NCBI GenBank assembly: GCA_035547955.1
Contig: DASZTR010000072.1
Coordinates: 1 to 11,366 of the forward strand
Reading direction: 5' to 3'
DNA from: Nitrososphaera sp035547955
GTDB lineage: Archaea > Thermoproteota > Nitrososphaeria > Nitrososphaerales > Nitrososphaeraceae
DNA length: 11,366 nucleotides
Shown: piece after piece, positions 7,177 through 11,366 of the stretch
How the letters are laid out: every line of letters begins with the position of its first letter
Position numbering within the stretch: the stretch's first letter is position 1
Made by a program: the position numbers and the translations under genes
The notes under the pieces: model-generated
The model's input: only the letters and a program-made list of their open reading frames with translations
Told to the model about the DNA's origin: nothing
The model's database searches: none

Positions 7177-7199
7177 AAAAAAAGGACTAGTTTTCCTTT
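7177..7199. terminator. Bidirectional terminator between leuB and the zinc-finger gene
   Basis: AAAGGA at 7181-7186 and TCCTTT at 7194-7199 form an inverted repeat. The plus strand carries TTTTCCTTT after leuB, and the minus strand carries seven T residues (A7 at 7177-7183) just after the stop of the convergent gene. T-rich tracts are what archaeal polymerase terminates on. Confidence 0.5.
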
Positions 7200-7561
7200 G
7201 GCGCCCGCTTTTGCCAGGCAATGATCATGAATATGAATGGGATAGTGAGGATCCCTGTAGCAAAGAGCACCGGCTGGATGACTATGGCGCTAGCTTGGTA
7301 GCCGCCCAACTGCAGGAACGGCAGCGGGAATATCGTAAACATCCAGTAGCCAAAAATGAGGCCGAGGAGGAACTTGTTGCGCTTGAGCACCGCTGCAATG
7401 CTGATCTTTTTGATCCCCTTACGATCACATGTCACGCATTTCACCGTAGTCGCGCTACCTATCACGTCTGTCGGGACCATGCAAGAAGTGCATATCTTGC
7501 TCTGGCAAAAATAGCATTTCTTTTCTGCAAAACGCGAGCCGCATATGGAGCAGTTTGCCAT
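7187..7561 (-). CDS. Small membrane protein with an eight-cysteine zinc-finger N-terminus
   Basis: A 124-residue protein of unknown role. Four Cys-x2-Cys pairs (Cys4/7, 16/19, 24/27 and 42/45) fill the first 46 residues in a spacing that could bind two zinc ions in a cross-brace like B-box, FYVE or RING-type fingers. A basic linker (KGIKKISIAAVLKRNK) leads to two predicted transmembrane helices, about residues 66-86 and 90-114, and a short basic tail. The zinc domain is probably cytoplasmic, held at the membrane. Such small finger-plus-helix proteins recur in archaea, but I cannot name a characterised one. The ATG start is the first Met before the first Cys pair. It is convergent with leuB, 15 nt apart, and read from its own promoter in the gap beyond 7561. 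Confidence 0.75.
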   Translation of the reverse strand: MANCSICGSRFAEKKCYFCQSKICTSCMVPTDVIGSATTVKCVTCDRKGIKKISIAAVLKRNKFLLGLIFGYWMFTIFPLPFLQLGGYQASAIVIQPVLFATGILTIPFIFMIIAWQKRAPKEN

Positions 7562-7705
7562 GTGTGTATTACTCTGTTACCAGAACGATAGCAGCGATGC
7601 AATATTACCTTTGCCATCGCGCCTCTCTCGGCGCCGAGTCTGTTTTGCCAGGGGACGTTGTCTACTTTTGGATTCTGCAGATGACATTTCTCGGGGAAAA
7701 AAACA

Positions 7706-7750
7706 CGTAAAATACACATATGTAGATAGATCAAAAATATCTATGATACT
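7706..7750 (+). promoter_or_regulatory. Promoter-like A/T-rich element with a small inverted repeat
   Basis: The stretch aaaaatatct (7733-7742) resembles a TATA box facing right, and TAGATA (7723-7728) with TATCTA (7738-7743) forms an inverted repeat around it that could be an operator. A start about 26 nt downstream would give an RNA from about 7764, ahead of the small ORF at 7777. Confidence 0.3.
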
Positions 7751-7776
7751 GCAAGACGCAAAGCAAGTTTTTGTCA

Positions 7777-7860
7777 ATGCGGTTTGGTGCCGTGATTGGC
7801 GCACATATGCGCGTGCGTGTGCGCGTTTCCAGTGAACTACTACTACCACTACAAGCGTAG
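7777..7860 (+). CDS. Candidate small ORF / second leader peptide (27 aa), speculative
   Basis: ATG at 7777 opens 27 codons ending in TAG at 7858-7860. The middle reads MRVRVRV, a by-product of the alternating purine-pyrimidine tract. The end reads ELLLPLQA, with all four leucines encoded by CTA (three in tandem, then CCA, then CTA). The last codons form the left arm and loop of the hairpin at 7846-7863, which is followed by T tracts, so a ribosome held on the CTA codons would prevent the hairpin. This resembles an attenuator leader, but the next secure gene is carA about 280 nt away and has no leucine link. Chance, or a non-coding RNA, is equally possible. Confidence 0.25.
   Translation: MRFGAVIGAHMRVRVRVSSELLLPLQA
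7799..7826. repeat. 28-bp perfect alternating purine-pyrimidine tract (Z-DNA-prone)
   Basis: Every base from 7799 to 7826 alternates purine and pyrimidine, mostly as GC and GT/AC steps, the type of sequence that readily adopts Z-DNA under negative supercoiling. It also holds the inverted repeat GCGCACA (7799-7805) and TGTGCGC (7818-7824), and a shorter alternative hairpin GCGCA-cata-TGCGC, so it may also fold as RNA. Confidence 0.7.
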
Positions 7861-7898
7861 TGGCAGGTCATTTTATCTATTTTTTACAGCTTTTTTGC
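7846..7898 (+). terminator. Hairpin followed by T tracts, intrinsic-type terminator
   Basis: CCACTAC (7846-7852) pairs perfectly with GTAGTGG (7857-7863) around the loop AAGC. T-rich tracts follow: four T at 7870-7874 and six at 7880-7885. Six more lie at 7891-7896, within the inverted repeat TTTTTTGC-ag-GCAAAAAA (7891-7908). This would end an RNA transcribed rightwards from about 7764; the second repeat could also act leftwards. Confidence 0.5.
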
Positions 7899-8084
7899 AG
7901 GCAAAAAATGTTGTGTCCTGCTCGCCATTTCGCTGCTGCATGGATCGATCTTCTTGCTTTGTCTTTACTCAAGGCAGATTATACTATATTCTGCGCAATA
8001 GCCTTTGTTCAATCCTGGATGGCAAACATGATGTTGGAAATTGCATGTGAAACCAAGCTGGCAGCGTTGTGTCTACTAAAGCAA

Positions 8085-8127
8085 AACTTAAATTCCGATT
8101 TCTAAACAGTTGGTGAGGGTCAAAAAA
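8085..8127 (+). promoter_or_regulatory. Candidate carA promoter and ribosome site
   Basis: The stretch acttaaattc near 8085-8095 is a weak TATA-like element. GGTGAG at 8112-8117 is a good Shine-Dalgarno match, but it lies 54 nt before the ATG at 8172 and so suggests that carA translation begins near 8123-8129, where no standard start exists in the carA frame. A leaderless GTG at 8113 is in another frame. Confidence 0.35.
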
Positions 8128-8171
8128 TTCCGACACTTCAACAGACCTATTCGGGCTATGCGGCCAAACTG

Positions 8172-9464
8172 ATGCTTGAAGACGGAACCCTCTTTGAGGG
8201 AATTGGCTTTGGCTATCCGTCAGAGATAACGGGCGAAGTGGTTTTCAACACGGGCATGGTGGGCTACACAGAGACCCTGACCGACCCGTCGTACCGGGGG
8301 CAGATCCTCTGCATGACCTACCCACTCGTCGGCAACTATGGCGTCCCAAGCTTTGACGTCAAGGACGAATACGGGCTCCCCAAGTTCTTCGAGTCAGACA
8401 GGATACAGGTCAAAGCCCTCCTCATCCATGATTTATCCGACGTCGCAAGCCATTGGAGCTGCGTCCAAACACTTGACCAGTGGTTGTACGAGCAAAAGGT
8501 ACCTGGCATCTATGGCATCGATACGCGAAAACTCACGAAAAAATTACGCGTACATGGCGTCATGATGGGCGCAGTAGTGGTATCAGACAAGGGGCCGGTA
8601 GAAGACACACGTATGAAGAGGCTCGTTTCCAGCGCCAAGTACGAGGGGCTCAATTTCATGCCGGAGGTCTCGACGCCAATTCCGCAGGAATACGGAGACA
8701 AAGACCGGCCTTGCGTGGTGCTCCTTGACACGGGCACGAAATACAGCATCATCCGCAACATAATCCGCACCGGCTACCGCGTGGTGCGCCTGCCGTGGGA
8801 CTCGTCGTACGAGCAGGTCATGTCGTACAACCCAAAGGGCGTGGTGATAAGCAACGGGCCGGGCGACCCCAAGGTCTGCACGCACACGATAAAGACTGCT
8901 ATGAAACTGATAAAGGCGTCGACTCCAACGCTCGGGATATGCCTTGGCAACCAGATCCTTGCGCTTGCCGGCGGCGCTGATACTTACAAACTCAAATTCG
9001 GACACAGGGGGCAGAACAAGCCCTGCGTGGACCTGCGCAATATGCAGTCGTATGTCACCAGCCAGAACCACGGCTATGGCGTCGACCCGGGGAGCCTGGA
9101 CGGCACGGGCTTTAAGGTATGGTTTGCAAACGCCGACGACGACACCGTGGAAGGGCTTGAGCACGCAAGCAAGCCAGTCATCGCCGTGCAGTTCCACCCG
9201 GAAGCTTCACCGGGGCCCTACGACTGCATGTTTGTGTTTGACAGGTTCAAGCAGATAATCGATGCCGGCGGCAAAATCACCGACGGCGTCAGGGCAACAA
9301 AAGAAGAAGGAAAAAAGGAAAGGCCAAAAAAATCTTTGTCATCATTATCGCGTTCAGTCGCAAAAAAACAAGTCAAAAAGAAGAATGATGACAACAATGA
9401 AATGACGAGAAAAAAAAGAGAAACTAAAAATAAACAGGCGGGGAGAAAATTCGCCAAAAGATGA
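8172..9464 (+). CDS. carA: Carbamoyl-phosphate synthase, small (glutaminase) subunit
   Basis: The subunit hydrolyses glutamine and passes ammonia to CarB, for pyrimidine and arginine synthesis. The N-terminal CPSase domain begins MLEDGTLFEGIGFGYP and has GEVVFNTGMVGYTETLTDPSY. The C-terminal class I amidotransferase domain has SNGPGDP, the nucleophile Cys257 in LGICLGNQ, and His342 and Glu344 in QFHPEASPGP, so the triad is intact. The family normally ends soon after the FDRFKQII segment. Here about 55 extra residues follow (from about 376), nearly all Lys, Arg, Ser, Asn, Glu and Asp, in an A-rich stretch that runs up to and over the carB start region. The N-terminus is also uncertain: the in-frame sequence YSGYAAKL just upstream looks like protein but has no standard start codon. 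The total of 430 aa is long for the family. Confidence 0.92.
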   Translation: MLEDGTLFEGIGFGYPSEITGEVVFNTGMVGYTETLTDPSYRGQILCMTYPLVGNYGVPSFDVKDEYGLPKFFESDRIQVKALLIHDLSDVASHWSCVQTLDQWLYEQKVPGIYGIDTRKLTKKLRVHGVMMGAVVVSDKGPVEDTRMKRLVSSAKYEGLNFMPEVSTPIPQEYGDKDRPCVVLLDTGTKYSIIRNIIRTGYRVVRLPWDSSYEQVMSYNPKGVVISNGPGDPKVCTHTIKTAMKLIKASTPTLGICLGNQILALAGGADTYKLKFGHRGQNKPCVDLRNMQSYVTSQNHGYGVDPGSLDGTGFKVWFANADDDTVEGLEHASKPVIAVQFHPEASPGPYDCMFVFDRFKQIIDAGGKITDGVRATKEEGKKERPKKSLSSLSRSVAKKQVKKKNDDNNEMTRKKRETKNKQAGRKFAKR

Positions 9465-9525
9465 ATCGATAAAAAAAGTCCTCGTGCTTGGAAGCGGGGC
9501 AATAAAGATCGGAGAGGCAGGCGAA
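9406..9525 (+). pseudogene. carB: Detached N-terminal piece of carB, no standard start codon
   Basis: This frame runs from a TGA at 9403-9405 and reads KDESIKKVLVLGSG then AIKIGEAGE, the recognised opening of archaeal CarB, ending at Glu (9523-9525). Two codons later it meets TAA (9532-9534). No ATG, GTG or TTG exists in this frame upstream of the conserved part; where MPKDES-like sequence would be expected, the codons read TCG CCA AAA GAT. It overlaps the lysine-rich tail of carA in another frame. If the run of eight A at 9410-9417 had seven, carA would continue straight into this frame. Confidence 0.6.
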
Positions 9526-9562
9526 AGCCAGTAAACAAGAGCCCACAAGGCCTGGCCGCAAA
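9526..9562 (+). other. 37-nt insertion interrupting carB
   Basis: Between the Glu codon ending GEAGE and the Phe codon starting FDYSG there are 37 extra bases, with a TAA in the incoming frame and a net shift of one base. Because A residues are shared at the ends, the exact borders can slide by two bases. GCCAG (9527-9531) can pair with CTGGC (9552-9556), and GGC-GAAA-GCC (9520-9529) forms a GNRA-capped hairpin across the left border. No terminal inverted repeats or target duplication beyond AA are seen. Confidence 0.7.
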
Positions 9563-11366
9563 TTTGACTACTCCGGTTCTCAATGTCTCAAGGCACTGGC
9601 AGAAGAAGGCATCAAGAGCGTACTCATAAACCCAAACATCGCTACTATCCAGACAGACACGCGCTTTGCAGACAAGGTGTATCCAGTTCCGATAAACACA
9701 CAGTATGTAGAGCAGGTGATACAGGAGGAAAAGCCTGACTCTATCATGCTTGGGTTTGGAGGCCAAACCGCGCTCAACTGCGGTGTCGCGCTGCACGAGA
9801 AGGGCATACTTGAGAAGTATGGGATACGCGTGCTTGGCACGCAGATAAAGGGCATAGAAGTCACCGAAGATAGGCAGCAGTTCAAAGACGCGATGGTTAA
9901 AAGCGATGTCCCTGTGCTCAAGAGCTATGCCGTGAACTCTATCCCGGACGCACTCAACGCTGCAAAAGAACTGGAATATCCTGTAATAATCAGAGTCGCG
10001 TACACACTCGGGGGGCGCGGAGGCGGAGTAGCGTACAACGAGCTTGAACTCCAAGAAATCGCCCAGCGTGGCCTTAACCTCAGCATGGTTCACCAGGTGC
10101 TGATCGAAAAGTACGTGGGCCACTGGAAGCAGGTGGAGTACGAGGTCATGCGGGACTATCACGGGAACAGCGTCATCGTCTGTAACATGGAAAACGTGCT
10201 TGCAATGCGCGTGCACACCGGCGACAATATCGTCATCGCGCCGTCACAGACACTCAACAACTATGAATACCACATGCTGCGCTCGGCTGCCATCCGTGCT
10301 ACGGCCTACTGCGGGATTGTCGGCGAGTGCAACATACAATTCGCCCTTGACCCGGAGTCGGAACAATACACTGCCATAGAGATAAACGCTAGGCTCTCAA
10401 GGTCGTCGGCGCTTGCGAGCAAGGCCACAGGCTACCCTCTCGCATACATGGCTGCCAAGATCGGCCTAGGGTATACTTTGCCTGAGCTGCTAAACAGGAT
10501 AACCAAGGTGACTACCGCGTGCTTCGAGCCGTCACTTGACTATTGCGTGCTAAAGATGCCCAGGTGGGATTTCAGCAAGTTCGAGCTAGTCAAGCGCAAG
10601 CTCGGGAGCGCCATGAAGTCCGTCGGCGAGGTGATGGCAATCGGCCGCAACTTTGAGGAGGTGCTGCAAAAGGCCATCAGGATGTCTGCCACCGGCAAGG
10701 ACGGACTAGTAGCAAACGGAAACGACGTACATGAAGAGGACATCGAGCGCATAGAACAATCTCTTTTGCATCCTAGCGACGAGATAATCTACAACGTCGT
10801 TCAGGCAATTAAGGCTGGGATGAGCATCGATCGCATATACCAGTTATCGGCCATCGACCCGTGGTTCCTCACAAAGATAAAGAACATCGTCGACATGGAG
10901 GACAGGCTGAAAAAAATAGGCAGCAACTTTGACGGCGAGACGGTCAAAAACGCCAAAAAGATCGGCTTTTCAGACAGGCAAATCGGCTGGTGCCTTGGCA
11001 CCGACGAGATGCAGGTGCGCGCGATGCGCGAAAAGCTCGGGATAAAGCCCGCAGTCAAGCAGATAGACACGCTAGCCGCAGAATGGCCTGCCAAGACCAA
11101 CTACCTCTATCTTACATACGGAGGCAGCGAGGATGACGTGGTAGTCAAAGAACCTAAAAAGAACAAAAATGATCCTACTACTGCCAATGCTGGCGGCAGC
11201 AGGATAGTAGTCCTCGGCGCCGGCCCCTACAGGATCGGGAGCAGCGTCGAGTTTGACTGGGGAACCGTCAACATGGTTTGGGGCCTCAAGGAAAACGGCG
11301 TCAAGGAGATATCAGTCATCAACTGCAACCCTGAAACGGTGTCGACGGACTATGACATCTGTGACA
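9563..11366 (+). CDS. carB: Carbamoyl-phosphate synthase, large subunit, body (3' end outside the window)
   Basis: About 601 codons of CarB, which makes carbamoyl phosphate from bicarbonate, ammonia and two ATP. It begins FDYSGSQCLKAL, then INPNIATIQTD, MLGFGGQTALNCG, the ATP-grasp glycine loop RVAYTLGGRGGGVAYN, VEYEVMRD, ENVLAMRVHTGDNIVIAPSQTL and EINARLSRSSALASKATGYPLAY. The oligomerisation domain follows from about 10740. The second synthetase half opens at about 11200 with VLGAGPYRIGSSVEFDWG and runs off the window. In this frame the first standard start codon after the insertion is GTG at 9677, which would drop the first ATP-grasp strands, so the body depends on joining to the piece at 9406-9525. 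The rest of the frame is clean, as in a functional gene. Confidence 0.88.

Larger units (their letters stand above)
7562..8171. other. 600-nt region without a secure gene, between the zinc-finger gene and carA
   Basis: No convincing protein gene is present. Long ORFs in several frames here have poor protein character and base usage unlike the flanking genes. The region holds the upstream side of the minus-strand zinc-finger gene (7562 to about 7610), an A/T-rich promoter-like stretch (about 7700-7745), a 27-codon ORF, a 28-bp alternating purine-pyrimidine tract, a hairpin followed by T tracts (7846-7898), about 180 nt with nothing I recognise (7910-8084), and the carA promoter area. Confidence 0.6.

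Noticed and set aside
7545..7849. Overlapping ORFs of about 90 codons on both strands in the carA upstream gap
   Set aside because: Low-quality composition, overlap with each other, and runs produced by the alternating purine-pyrimidine tract; no domain pattern.
8003..8020. tRNA T-arm-like motif GTTCAATCC
   Set aside because: Flanking bases do not form a T stem, and no acceptor, D or anticodon arms can be built around it.
7860..8105. 81-codon ORF beginning at a GTG that overlaps the small ORF stop
   Set aside because: Hydrophobic and Cys-rich without family resemblance, with third-position base use unlike neighbouring genes. It begins inside the hairpin/T-tract element and lacks a ribosome site. 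Probably chance, though coupling to the upstream ORF cannot be excluded.
9526..9562. Insertion sequence or MITE footprint in carB
   Set aside because: Only 37 nt, no terminal inverted repeats at the borders, no target duplication longer than AA, and no similar copy seen elsewhere in the window.
9510..9576. Archaeal bulge-helix-bulge intron as the explanation for the carB insertion
   Set aside because: CGGAG (9510-9514) and CTCCG (9571-9575) can pair around the insertion, but the distances to the borders are unequal and no 4-bp central helix between the insertion's 5' end and the following exon with 3-nt bulges could be drawn.
1..11366. CRISPR array, tRNA/rRNA genes, or transposase
   Set aside because: No regularly spaced repeats, no RNA-gene signatures and no transposase-like protein were seen on either strand.

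Overview
The window most likely comes from an ammonia-oxidising-type archaeon (Nitrososphaerota/Thaumarchaeota, Nitrososphaera-like). Evidence: TATA boxes 25-30 nt ahead of likely transcript starts, GGTGA/GTGATC-type Shine-Dalgarno sites mixed with apparently leaderless starts, TTG and GTG start codons, an archaeal-type LeuB, and the carbamoyl-phosphate synthase sequence. The taxon is inferred from protein character, not from a search.

Layout. (1) 1-1741 +: the 3' part of a zinc-dependent medium-chain dehydrogenase, then an LsrF/DhnA-type class I aldolase with its own TATA box inside the end of the dehydrogenase gene. (2) 1742-2188 -: a small SnoaL/NTF2-like protein, abutting the aldolase tail to tail. 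(3) 2189-2357: a divergent promoter and about 130 nt of leader for the branched-chain amino acid operon. (4) 2358-6081 +: ilvB, ilvN and leuA, tightly packed. (5) 6146-7171 +: a leuB-type dehydrogenase with its own promoter signals. (6) 7187-7561 -: a small membrane protein with an eight-cysteine zinc-finger head, convergent with leuB. (7) 7562-8171: a 600-nt gap with unusual structure. (8) 8172-11366 +: carA and the first half or more of carB, running off the window.

How the genes work together. IlvBN makes acetolactate or acetohydroxybutyrate, LeuA commits 2-oxoisovalerate to leucine, and LeuB acts two steps later. ilvC, ilvD, leuC and leuD are not here. CarAB supplies carbamoyl phosphate for pyrimidines and arginine.

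Main discovery candidate. Between the ilvB promoter and ilvB, at 2226-2294, there is a 22-codon ORF whose ATG lies where a leaderless transcript should begin. Eight of its last ten residues are Val, Ile or Leu (VKILVLLLLA). It sits in two overlapping inverted repeats that share the stop-codon region. This is the architecture of a bacterial ilv/leu attenuator leader peptide, but in an archaeon, where I know of no established ribosome-mediated attenuator. A weaker second candidate with four CTA leucine codons running into a hairpin and T tracts lies at 7777-7898.

Main anomaly. carB is broken at its 5' end: no usable start codon, and a 37-nt insertion with a stop codon placed between the conserved Glu and Phe of the first ATP-grasp half. 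carA beside it has a lysine-rich tail over a homopolymer. Sequence error, pseudogenisation and recoding cannot be told apart from the sequence alone.
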